Below are positions 55,999 to 64,000 of a stretch of 64,000 nucleotides of DNA, piece by piece. This DNA is from an uncultured Oleispira sp. GTDB lineage: Bacteria; Pseudomonadota; Gammaproteobacteria; Pseudomonadales; Oceanobacteraceae. Under the pieces are notes generated by a model. The model searched no databases. It was given only the letters and a program-made list of their open reading frames with translations, and was not told the DNA's origin. The DNA lies in the NCBI GenBank assembly GCA_913061415.1, contig CAJXUD010000010.1, forward strand, positions 62,001 to 126,000, written 5' to 3'. The first letter of the stretch is position 1, and the number at the start of each line of letters is the position of its first letter. The translations under genes were made by a program, and so were the position numbers.

Positions 55999-58900
55999 GT
56001 GTTAGCAATAAGGATATTACGCAAGCTAGGTCTTTTTTCCTGCCTCAGCTTAGCGACTCTACTTTTACCCCAACATAGCTTCGCCGCATTACTCGATGTT
56101 CAACAAAAAAATGGCATTGTTTATTTTCTATTTGCCGCACCTAACAAGATTGCTCGCTATGACCTCTCCAGCAATAAGTTCATCAACAAAATTAGCCTAG
56201 ATAATGTACCCAGTGCTTTTCATGTGCATAAGTCAGTAATTTACATTTCCTACGGAACTAAATTATTCAAACATAAGCTAGATGGATTTTCCGCGACCGA
56301 GATCTACCAAGCAGATAGCACAATATTAGATATCGTCGCAATGGGGACGAGTATTTATTTACTCAAAGAGAATAATCGCGCAGAAATAATCAGCGCAAGT
56401 AACTTCCTTAGTACAGACAACCGCTACCAGTATCATTATTCTAAACATACCGCCAATATTGCTTCACCATTAAATAAAGCCATTTATACGCTCCCTACTT
56501 CAAATCGTCCTTACAAAACACTCATCAGCGATGACGGAAAGTTTGGTAGTCAAACCAGCTCATCGTTTAATAGATCAGATAACCCATCAGCTAAAATTTA
56601 CCTACATCCTGATGAAAGTAAATTCTATACCAATACAGGTTTAATCTATTCCACTGCAAACCTTTCTTTTAAAGGCAGCGTAAGCGGCAGTGTGACTGAC
56701 ATAAGTTTTTTAGATAAATCCCCCGTTATCATTAGGGGTAAAAAGCTGTATTTACTTACCGAACAAGATACAGATCACACAGAAATCACGCTAGACCATA
56801 CCCCAAGCCATGTTGCTGCAAAAGGCCAAATCATCACCACCTTTGTGACAACCGATAGCATAGTCACTGCCCATCAAACGAATATCGATCAACTTAGTAA
56901 ACCCTTAGCAAGCACTACAGAAGACCCCAATTCCGCAAGCTACCAAGCGGAACTCATCACCACCGATAATAACAACATCGTCTATCTAGTCGATAAAGCA
57001 AACCCAACAATACACCGTCGAAAAGTGGCAGAAAGTGAATATGCAAGCAGCTGGGGTCTAGTGAATAGCCCCAGCCATATCAGCTACTCTGAGTCTCATC
57101 AAAGACTCTACCTTGGTTATCCTTCAGGAAAAATAACCTATTTTGATACCAGCCTAGCAATAGGGGCCGTCGAAACTCACCTAATCAGCTTAACCTCAGA
57201 AATCATTGGCTTAACCGTTGCTGGAGATTATTTATATGTGAATGATTACAAGGGTTATAACGATACGACAAGCTATAGCATCAACAAGCTCGGCCAGATT
57301 TTAGATACTAGCAGCTCAAGCGTGTCGCAAAACTATGTATGGAATTCTTTAAATGACACAATATATCGCCTAGAACCAGGCTACCTAAAATGGAGAGCTT
57401 TGTCCTCCAGCACAGGGGAGATTGATGACAATAATTACAGGAAATCATTAAGCAGTAATACCACTGATGCCACCCCCCCTCTCTTAATTAGCCCGAATGG
57501 CCAAGTGCTACTAGTCGGCTCAGGAAAAATTATAGGCGCTGAAAATAAAACCCTGCTCAATACACTTGATAATGAAATCGAAGATGCCAGCTGGATTAAT
57601 GACAAGCTAATAACCGTTAAAGAAGGAGGGCAGACTTTGCAAATCTGGCAAGAGGATTATTTGCTAGAAACAGAGCACCCGCTCTCCAAAACACTAAAAA
57701 CTCGAGTATTCAACTTACAAGATAAACTTTTAATAGTTAAGCAGTCGGCAACGCGACCCGAGATTATTTACTCTGACCTAGCACTACTTTCAGAAGTTGA
57801 TAGTGATAACGATACCATTAGTGATTTAATCGACAACTGTGTATTGATTAGCAATCCAGATCAGTCCGATTTAGATACCGATGGCAGCGGGGATTTATGT
57901 GACAACGATAGCGATGGCGATTTAATACCCAACCAGATAGAAATTACCGCAGGGTTAAATGCATTCAATAAGGATGATGCATTATTAGACTTAGACGGTG
58001 ACGGCTTTAATAATTTAGTTGAATACTTCTACTCTACCGACATAAATAATAGCGAATCAAAGGCCGCTGCCATTCAAGAAATGAACGAGACTTTTGATGA
58101 CGCAATACCTCTAGGGTTTTATAGTTCTAACCCTTACAACCCCCTAAGCATATTTAAGGTAAGCAACTCCTCATACCTTGCTCTCTCAAAACCTAACAGC
58201 GACATTCAATCGCAGAGCCTATTTTATACCGCAGACTTTGAACAAGGGGCTCTGAGCATTAAGTATGGTGCTTTATTTAATAATTCCAGTTACAGCGTTA
58301 CAGTCATCGTTGATGGCAAAACAATAAAGTCTTCGAGCTCTTATTATTATAATAATAACGACCCTATGCTGATTAGCCTTGAAAAAGGGGTCCATACCAT
58401 CAAATTTAAAGCGACCTTTAATAACAACTCAGGCGCTCAAACAACATCACTTTTTTTCATTGATGAAATTCATTATGGCCCAGATAGTGATGGCGATACG
58501 ATCATAGATGACCAAGACAACTGTCCTACAATTTCAAACAGCTATCAGCATGATTCTGATAATGATGGTTTAGGCAATGAATGCGATAACGATCCTTTTG
58601 ATAGTGATAAAGATGAAGATGGTTATGGCGACTACCTTGATAACTGCCCAGATACATACAACCCTGATCAATTAAATATCGATAATGATAATTATGGTGA
58701 CGCCTGCGATGATAGCGATGATAGCCCTAGCGATGTCGACCAAGATGGCATTCCTGATTCATACGATAACTGCATCAATACAGCAAACCCTGATCAAGAA
58801 GATTTTGATTATGATCGTATCGGTGACACCTGTGATATAGATATCGATAACGATGGCATATTGAATACTCTTGAAGATCAGTTTGATTTTATGAGTTCGT

Positions 58901-59601
58901 ATAATTCTAATGATGCCTATCTCGATTTTGATAATGACGGGGCTTCAAATCAATACGAGATAAATAATAATTCCTCTCCAGCGCAAGAAAACACATTCGC
59001 AGAGATTGATTTATTAGACTATTACCCTGTTGGTGACCTAGACTACTTCTATATTTCAGACTATCAATTCATCCGTAGTTCTATGAAAAAAACCGATACC
59101 CCTGGTCGCTTTATTATTAGCAGTAGCAATGGTATTGAACTAACCATTGAGCGCCGAAGCAGTGGAATATACTTAGAGTCTTTTACTTCGACCTCTATCT
59201 ACTCAGACGCAGCATATACTTTTGAGAACCATCTGATTCTTCCTAACAGCCTAAAGCCTGGACACACACTCACACTCAATTCAACACAGAAGATCGCGGG
59301 TTCTAGTGATAGCGTTGAATATGAAAGATCATTTTATTTAAAAGACGTTGGAGAAAGAGTTTGGAGAGGAAAAGTTTATCCCTCCATTACCGTTATTGAA
59401 GATGGCGCAGAAAAAGTCTATTTAAAAGGCATCGGACAACTAACGTTAAACTATATGGAACTCGATAGCGTCAACTTCGATTTCATAGAAGCGCCCAATG
59501 TTGTCGCCCCGAAAAAAAGTAGTGGCGGCGGTTCGCTAGCGCCCTTTGTTTTCTTTCTACTTTCAATCATGGCATACGCCACAAGAACAAGAAGAAAATA
59601 A
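55999..59601 (+). CDS. Secreted TSP type-3 repeat protein with GlyGly-CTERM tail
   Basis: The 1200-residue protein starts at GTG 55999 with a signal peptide (about 1-29). A repeat-rich region (about 30-590) looks like a beta-propeller of the YncE sort. Asp-rich thrombospondin type-3 calcium repeats follow at 598-690, then a beta-sandwich-like segment (690-825) and a second longer TSP3 block (827-995, several DNCPxxxNxxQ-type units). A last domain (995-1165) precedes the tail: SSGGGS, a hydrophobic helix and RTRRK at the extreme end. That tail is the GlyGly-CTERM sorting signal handled by rhombosortase, usually with type II secretion. No relative of known function is recognised. It is monocistronic. 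Confidence 0.8.
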   Translation: MLAIRILRKLGLFSCLSLATLLLPQHSFAALLDVQQKNGIVYFLFAAPNKIARYDLSSNKFINKISLDNVPSAFHVHKSVIYISYGTKLFKHKLDGFSATEIYQADSTILDIVAMGTSIYLLKENNRAEIISASNFLSTDNRYQYHYSKHTANIASPLNKAIYTLPTSNRPYKTLISDDGKFGSQTSSSFNRSDNPSAKIYLHPDESKFYTNTGLIYSTANLSFKGSVSGSVTDISFLDKSPVIIRGKKLYLLTEQDTDHTEITLDHTPSHVAAKGQIITTFVTTDSIVTAHQTNIDQLSKPLASTTEDPNSASYQAELITTDNNNIVYLVDKANPTIHRRKVAESEYASSWGLVNSPSHISYSESHQRLYLGYPSGKITYFDTSLAIGAVETHLISLTSEIIGLTVAGDYLYVNDYKGYNDTTSYSINKLGQILDTSSSSVSQNYVWNSLNDTIYRLEPGYLKWRALSSSTGEIDDNNYRKSLSSNTTDATPPLLISPNGQVLLVGSGKIIGAENKTLLNTLDNEIEDASWINDKLITVKEGGQTLQIWQEDYLLETEHPLSKTLKTRVFNLQDKLLIVKQSATRPEIIYSDLALLSEVDSDNDTISDLIDNCVLISNPDQSDLDTDGSGDLCDNDSDGDLIPNQIEITAGLNAFNKDDALLDLDGDGFNNLVEYFYSTDINNSESKAAAIQEMNETFDDAIPLGFYSSNPYNPLSIFKVSNSSYLALSKPNSDIQSQSLFYTADFEQGALSIKYGALFNNSSYSVTVIVDGKTIKSSSSYYYNNNDPMLISLEKGVHTIKFKATFNNNSGAQTTSLFFIDEIHYGPDSDGDTIIDDQDNCPTISNSYQHDSDNDGLGNECDNDPFDSDKDEDGYGDYLDNCPDTYNPDQLNIDNDNYGDACDDSDDSPSDVDQDGIPDSYDNCINTANPDQEDFDYDRIGDTCDIDIDNDGILNTLEDQFDFMSSYNSNDAYLDFDNDGASNQYEINNNSSPAQENTFAEIDLLDYYPVGDLDYFYISDYQFIRSSMKKTDTPGRFIISSSNGIELTIERRSSGIYLESFTSTSIYSDAAYTFENHLILPNSLKPGHTLTLNSTQKIAGSSDSVEYERSFYLKDVGERVWRGKVYPSITVIEDGAEKVYLKGIGQLTLNYMELDSVNFDFIEAPNVVAPKKSSGGGSLAPFVFFLLSIMAYATRTRRK

Positions 59602-59605
59602 CCTT

Positions 59606-59697
59606 ATTAATGCAGGCATATAAGTAAAACATGGCCTGCATCAATCTTTGCAAACCCTTACTTGCCTAGCCTGCATTAATATGGATTAATGCAGGCT
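59606..59697. repeat. Four copies of a 12-mer in alternating orientation
   Basis: ATTAATGCAGGC occurs at 59606-59617 and 59685-59696, and its complement at 59634-59645 (one mismatch) and 59669-59680. The last two form a 13-bp perfect hairpin with loop ATGG. It may end the TSP3-protein transcript, act as a binding site for a metal regulator of the czc genes, or both. Confidence 0.7.
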
Positions 59698-59725
59698 TAT
59701 ATTACTCATCACTCAGGTCTACACT

Positions 59726-60067
59726 GTGAAAATAAAGCACCTTTTGGCGCTATTTATTATTATCACGAATACGCTCGTCAATAGCGTATGGGCTTCAGTG
59801 CATCTTATTGCTAACGAACATAGCACCTTAGAAACTCCGCATCTGCACATTGTTACCGATCTAAAAACCCTATTTGACTTTGGCAGTGAGCTGGATGAAT
59901 CGGCTGCTGAAATCGAAGAAACACATTTTCATGTATTAAGTGATCTTACGACGCAATTCTCGATCAGCGATACCATCAAAGCCCGCTTAAATATTCGCAG
60001 TTCCATTCCGCACTACCGCACACTTACTTATAGCCCCCCTATTCCGCCGCCTACCGCACACTCATAA
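59726..60067 (+). CDS. Small exported protein with paired HxH motifs, leading the czc operon
   Basis: The 113-residue protein starts at GTG 59726 and has a signal peptide (about 1-24). Its body holds two related segments: TPHLHIVTDLKTLF and ETHFHVLSDLTTQF, each with His-x-His. The C-terminus is Pro-rich and ends His-Ser. I do not recognise the family. Position directly before czcC suggests a periplasmic metal-binding or sensing accessory (inference). Confidence 0.6.
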   Translation: MKIKHLLALFIIITNTLVNSVWASVHLIANEHSTLETPHLHIVTDLKTLFDFGSELDESAAEIEETHFHVLSDLTTQFSISDTIKARLNIRSSIPHYRTLTYSPPIPPPTAHS

Positions 60068-60129
60068 ATACTCATTATTAATTTTATCTAATAACTTTTT
60101 TTTCATAGCCCAAGCTATGAGGGATATTT

Positions 60130-61395
60130 ATGAATAGACATTCAGCCCGTGCCTCTTTAGGCATGCTGGTATTGCTATGCAGTGCGTCGGTATTTAGTCT
60201 ACCCATGCCTAGTCAATCAGTGCCTAGCCAAGCGACAAACAATTTGTCGCTAAAACAAGCATTGCAGCTTACCTTGCAATACAACCCACAACTCAAAACG
60301 TACCCGTATTATGTGCGCCAGCTAGAAGGTGAATACAAGCAAGCGGATATCAGCCCAGCGCCTCGAGCTGAACTAGAACTCAGTTCAGATGAAGCTACCC
60401 TCACTTTAAGCCAAAGCTTTGAACTGGGTGAAAAACGCAAAGCCAGAGTGGGCTTTACCCATGCTAAGCAACAGCAGCTGCAAACAGAGTTTGAAATTGC
60501 CAAGCTCGACATTTTGGCAGAAACCAGTCGTCGCTATTATCAACTGCTTGCTTTAGTTAAACAGAAAAACCTACTCACCATACGAATAGGTCAAGAAAAT
60601 CGCGCGCTAAAAATCATTCAGAAAAGAGCAGAAGCTGGCGCAGTCGCCGAGGCTGATGTCGCCACAATGGCGCTGGGTTTAGCACGCTCTAATAATACGT
60701 TAGAGCAGCTCGAATTTAGCATTCAGCTCCAGAAAACAACATTGAGTACTATGTGGCTCGAACAGGAGAAAAAGGAATTTAAAAACTTAAAGGGAAACCT
60801 ATCAATTCTTCCACAACTTCCCAGTGACGAAGTATTAACTCACATTATTGAAGAAGGTATTAACCAGCTACCCGATTTCCGTTATCAAGTTGCACTCTCT
60901 CGATTAGAAGATAGCCGCGTCTCATTAACGCAATCTAATGGCAGCGCTAATATCAACCTTGGTTTAGGTTTACGTCATAACGATACCCGCGATGATCAAA
61001 GCTTAGTATTAACTGCATCAATGCCGTTAAATTTCAGCAACCCAAACCGCGGCCGCATTGCCAGTACTCAAGCTCTGCAAGCATTAAGTTATGAGCAAGT
61101 TGAGTTAACGCGCCAGCAGCTCTCAATTGAACTGACCCGCATTCGAACTCAGTTAAGAAAAGAACTGCAACAAGCAAAGCGTATTAATGACGAGTTATTA
61201 CCTCTTGCCAGTGAATTGCTCAGCGCCACCCAAAAAGCCTATCGCCAAGGGCAGTACAGTGTATTGCAATGGATCGATGCGCAAAATCAAGTATTCAATT
61301 TAGAGCAGGACTTAATCAATAGCCAAGTCCGTATTTTTAACCAAGTATTAGAACTGGAACGTATTTTAGGCCAGTCAATCATTAGCGCTAAATAA
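60130..61395 (+). CDS. czcC: Outer-membrane efflux channel, CzcC type
   Basis: The 421-residue protein has a signal peptide and the TolC/OEP architecture of two repeats with long alpha-helical hairpins (LSLKQALQLTLQYNPQL at the start; RQGQYSVLQWIDAQNQVFNLEQ near the end). As outer-membrane partner it would complete a CBA-type heavy-metal pump with the next two genes. Confidence 0.88.
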   Translation: MNRHSARASLGMLVLLCSASVFSLPMPSQSVPSQATNNLSLKQALQLTLQYNPQLKTYPYYVRQLEGEYKQADISPAPRAELELSSDEATLTLSQSFELGEKRKARVGFTHAKQQQLQTEFEIAKLDILAETSRRYYQLLALVKQKNLLTIRIGQENRALKIIQKRAEAGAVAEADVATMALGLARSNNTLEQLEFSIQLQKTTLSTMWLEQEKKEFKNLKGNLSILPQLPSDEVLTHIIEEGINQLPDFRYQVALSRLEDSRVSLTQSNGSANINLGLGLRHNDTRDDQSLVLTASMPLNFSNPNRGRIASTQALQALSYEQVELTRQQLSIELTRIRTQLRKELQQAKRINDELLPLASELLSATQKAYRQGQYSVLQWIDAQNQVFNLEQDLINSQVRIFNQVLELERILGQSIISAK

Positions 61396-61404
61396 GGTTT
61401 TACA

Positions 61405-62340
61405 ATGAATTTTTTAACCAAAATAATGCCACACTTTATCATCATACTGGCAATCGCAGGCATCACGAGTAACGTATTAGCCAGTGGCGACGATCAGCAC
61501 AGCCATGACGAGCACGAAGAAGAACATTCTGATCGCACAGAAATTTCACCTTACTACATGCAAACCTCAGGCATAAAAACGGCCGTCGCCAGTGCGCAAA
61601 ATTTAGTTCAATACGATACGCTATTTGGTGTGATTACTCCGGTGCAAGATAAAGTCTTTAGTCTGCACGCAACCTTCCCCAGTATGGTCGAAAAAATCTA
61701 TGTTCAAGTTGGCGACACCGTAAAAAAAGGGCAAATACTTGCGCGCTTAACCAACATCCAGACCCTGCAAAGCTACACTCTTAAAAGTCCCTCAAACGGC
61801 GAAGTGACCTCACGCTCTGTGAATACAGGCAATCGTATTGATGCAGAAGAAATGCTACAGATTAGCGATTTATCAAAAGTTTGGGTAAACCTATCGGCTT
61901 TTCCTGAAAATGTAGAGCGCTTACAAAAAGGCCAGCGCACTAAGATCTACGACCTACACGATCATGAAAGTGCTCTGGGTAATATCAGTTATATTGCCCC
62001 GCAAATGAGTGGCGGCCATATCGCACGCGCACGAGCCGTTATTGATAATAGCGAAGGACACTGGCGCCCGGGTATGCACGTAAAAGCCGATGTGGAAATT
62101 TCAACACTGACCGTTCCGATTGCAGTCAACGTGGATGCGATTCAAACGATGGAAAACGAAAGCGTTGTTTTTAAATATCACGACAATACCTTCACTGTTA
62201 CTCATGTAAAAATCGGTGAAAGCGATGGCCAGTGGACCGAAATCCTTTCGGGTTTAAAAGCCGGTGAAGAATACGTCAGCGAAAATAGTTTTTTAATCAA
62301 AGCCGACATTTTAAAAAGTGGGGCGAGCCATGACCATTAA
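61405..62340 (+). CDS. czcB: Membrane fusion protein, CzcB type
   Basis: The 311-residue periplasmic adaptor has a signal peptide followed by a His/Glu-rich stretch (HSHDEHEEEHSD) and a C-terminal HDH, both suited to metal binding. The barrel-sandwich lipoyl-like region (VEKIYVQVGDTVKKGQILARL, LKSPSNGEVTSR) and beta-barrel (DLSKVWVNLSAFPENV, WRPGMHVKADVEI) are typical. It is shorter than classic CzcB. The czcA start lies within its last codons. Confidence 0.9.
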   Translation: MNFLTKIMPHFIIILAIAGITSNVLASGDDQHSHDEHEEEHSDRTEISPYYMQTSGIKTAVASAQNLVQYDTLFGVITPVQDKVFSLHATFPSMVEKIYVQVGDTVKKGQILARLTNIQTLQSYTLKSPSNGEVTSRSVNTGNRIDAEEMLQISDLSKVWVNLSAFPENVERLQKGQRTKIYDLHDHESALGNISYIAPQMSGGHIARARAVIDNSEGHWRPGMHVKADVEISTLTVPIAVNVDAIQTMENESVVFKYHDNTFTVTHVKIGESDGQWTEILSGLKAGEEYVSENSFLIKADILKSGASHDH

Positions 62341-64000
62341 TCACCTAATCGCCTTCGCAATCGAAAAACGATGGTTCGTCATGGCGATGACATTATTATT
62401 GGCCGTTTTGGGGATTTATAAAACGACTCAGCTACCGATTGATGCGGTTCCCGACATTACCAACGTGCAAGTGCAAATTAACAGCTCTGCACCGGGTTAC
62501 TCGCCCCTAGAAGCGGAACAGCGCATTAGCTATAGCATTGAAAATGCCATGGCCGGAATTCCTAAACTCGATCATACCCGTTCGCTTTCACGCTATGGAC
62601 TGTCACAAGTGACGGTAATTTTTGAAGAAGGCACCGATATTTATTGGGCACGCCAGCAAATCAGTGAACGCTTACAAGGTATTCAAGGTGAATTACCCGC
62701 AGGCATTGAACCCAACCTTGGCCCTGTTGCCAGTGGTTTAGGTGAGATTTTTACCTATGCAATTCAAGCCGATGAAAATGCACTGACCGATGATGGAAAA
62801 CCGTACAGCTCAGAAGATTTAAGAACCATTCAAGATTGGATTATTCGCCCGCAATTAGTCAAAGTACCCGGCATTACTGAAATCAATAGCATGGGAGGCT
62901 ACAGCCGTGAGTTCCAAGTTGCACCGATTCCTGGAAAATTATTTGCCTACAAGGTCACGATTAATGATCTAGTCGAAACACTTAAAAATAATAACCAGAA
63001 TTCAGGCGCGGGCTACATTGAACGTAACGGCGAGCAATGGCTAATTCGTTCTCCAGGGCAGCTCAGCAACCTTGACGAAATTGCCCAACTGGTCGTCACT
63101 CGTCGCGACGATGCGCCCGTGCGTATCAAAGATTTAGCCGAGGTAAAATACGGCAAAGAACTACGCACAGGCTCAGCAACACTGGCGGGTGAAGAAACCG
63201 TATTGGGCACGGCTTTTATGTTATTGGGTGAAAATAGCCGTACTGTTTCAAAAGCCGTGGCAAAAAAACTGACCGAGATTAATGACTTTTTACCCCCCGG
63301 TATCCAAGCCATTCCTCTTTATGATCGCACGACCCTCGTCGATAAAACCATCGAAACCGTTCGCACTAATTTATTTGAAGGCGCGGTACTGGTGATCGCG
63401 GTCTTGTTCGTATTGCTGGGCAATATTCGCGCCGCGTTTATCGTAGCGCTCGTGATCCCCTTAAGTATGCTATTTGCAATTACGGGCATGGCGATGAATC
63501 GGGTATCTGGTAACTTAATGAGCCTAGGTGCCATCGACTTCGGTATTATTGTGGATGGTGCCGTGATTGTGGTGGAAAATGCTCTGCGTCGCTTAGGACT
63601 CGCTCAGAAAAAGTACGGCCGCTTATTAACGCTGCAAGAACGTTTGCTAGAAGTGACTGAAAGCACAAAAGAAGTTTTCAGCCCTGCGGTTTTTGGCATG
63701 CTGATTATCATGCTGGTCTACTTACCCATTTTTGCCTTAACCGGCATTGAAGGAAAAATGTTTCACCCAATGGCCTTCACCGTGGTGGCTGCTTTATTAG
63801 GCGCACTCTTATTTTCTATCACTTTCGTTCCCGCTGCGATTGCCATTATTGTTAAAGGTAAAGTGAGCGAAGAAGAAAACAAGGTGATGGCGAAAGCCCG
63901 TCAGATGTATCAGCCGTTATTAAAGCTAGCGTTAAATAATAGCCCTGTTGTTTTTATTATTGCGATAATGTTTGTTTCAGCAACGGCTTATCAATCCACT
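62330..64000 (+). CDS. czcA: Heavy-metal efflux RND pump, CzcA type (3' end beyond window)
   Basis: The first 557 residues are present. They start with membrane helix 1, the TQLPIDAVPDITNVQVQI segment and the porter domain. The HME-RND signature DFGIIVDGAVIVVEN lies in helix 4 (Asp403 onwards), a pattern linked to divalent cations such as zinc, cobalt and cadmium rather than to monovalent copper or silver. The ATG overlaps czcB by 11 bases. Metal specificity is inferred from the motif only. Confidence 0.93.
   Translation, partial: MTINHLIAFAIEKRWFVMAMTLLLAVLGIYKTTQLPIDAVPDITNVQVQINSSAPGYSPLEAEQRISYSIENAMAGIPKLDHTRSLSRYGLSQVTVIFEEGTDIYWARQQISERLQGIQGELPAGIEPNLGPVASGLGEIFTYAIQADENALTDDGKPYSSEDLRTIQDWIIRPQLVKVPGITEINSMGGYSREFQVAPIPGKLFAYKVTINDLVETLKNNNQNSGAGYIERNGEQWLIRSPGQLSNLDEIAQLVVTRRDDAPVRIKDLAEVKYGKELRTGSATLAGEETVLGTAFMLLGENSRTVSKAVAKKLTEINDFLPPGIQAIPLYDRTTLVDKTIETVRTNLFEGAVLVIAVLFVLLGNIRAAFIVALVIPLSMLFAITGMAMNRVSGNLMSLGAIDFGIIVDGAVIVVENALRRLGLAQKKYGRLLTLQERLLEVTESTKEVFSPAVFGMLIIMLVYLPIFALTGIEGKMFHPMAFTVVAALLGALLFSITFVPAAIAIIVKGKVSEEENKVMAKARQMYQPLLKLALNNSPVVFIIAIMFVSATAYQST

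Noticed and set aside
1-64000. tRNA, rRNA, CRISPR arrays, transposases, integrases and prophage genes
   Set aside because: Looked for in the intergenic regions; none could be supported.

Overview
The window is chromosomal DNA from a marine-type gammaproteobacterium of the Oceanospirillales/Pseudomonadales kind. Two blocks keep the gene order known from Pseudomonas. The first (about 2.3-13.9 kb) is a GGDEF response regulator, aroQ, prmA, a zinc-ribbon/DUF3426 gene, dusB, fis, purH, purD and a RetS-position sensor kinase. The second (about 17.9-53.8 kb) is pgeF-rluD/bamD, pilSR, the minor-pilin operon fimT-fimU-pilVWX-pilY1-pilE, ispH-fkpB-lspA-ileS-ribF-murJ and rpsT. The species cannot be named from sequence alone. 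No tRNA, rRNA, CRISPR array, transposase or phage gene was found.

Layout. 0-4 kb: a biofilm-switch module, with lapG and the 5' part of lapD on the minus strand and a double-receiver diguanylate cyclase divergent from them. 4-14 kb: housekeeping genes and a degenerate hybrid histidine kinase beside purD. 14-25.5 kb: coq7, ilvIH, a DUF4124 protein, pgeF, rluD, bamD, nadE and pilSR. 25.8-33.8 kb: the minor pilin/PilY1 operon, with an unrecognised 117-residue CxxC protein between pilX and pilY1. 33.8-42.3 kb: ispH, fkpB, lspA, ileS, ribF, murJ and a small RRM protein. 42.3-53.3 kb: an accessory island between murJ and rpsT that encodes acyclic terpene (citronellol/geraniol) utilisation: atuA, atuC, atuD, atuE, atuF, atuB, an extra enoyl-CoA isomerase and a divergent TetR regulator, atuR. 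53.5-55.9 kb: rpsT, a truncated tautomerase remnant, a DMT permease and a split YeeE/YedE pair. 56-64 kb: a 1200-residue secreted TSP3-repeat protein with a GlyGly-CTERM tail, then a heavy-metal efflux operon (small His-containing protein, czcC, czcB, and czcA cut by the window end).

How the genes work together. The LapD/LapG pair and the neighbouring cyclase would link c-di-GMP to release or retention of a surface adhesin. PilS/PilR plus the minor pilins and PilY1 serve type IV pili. The atu genes form one minus-strand operon carrying citronellyl-CoA through dehydrogenation, carboxylation and hydration. A palindrome placed exactly between the -35 and -10 elements of the atuA promoter is the likely AtuR operator. 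The czc genes form a tripartite RND pump.

The most interesting non-coding signals are: a perfect 21-bp inverted repeat between ileS and ribF that shares core sequence with a second copy inside the atu operon; an AT-rich 684-bp gap with four DnaA-box-like 9-mers; mutually exclusive hairpins between pilY1 and pilE; a 12-bp minisatellite upstream of lapG; and a four-copy palindromic 12-mer upstream of the czc operon.
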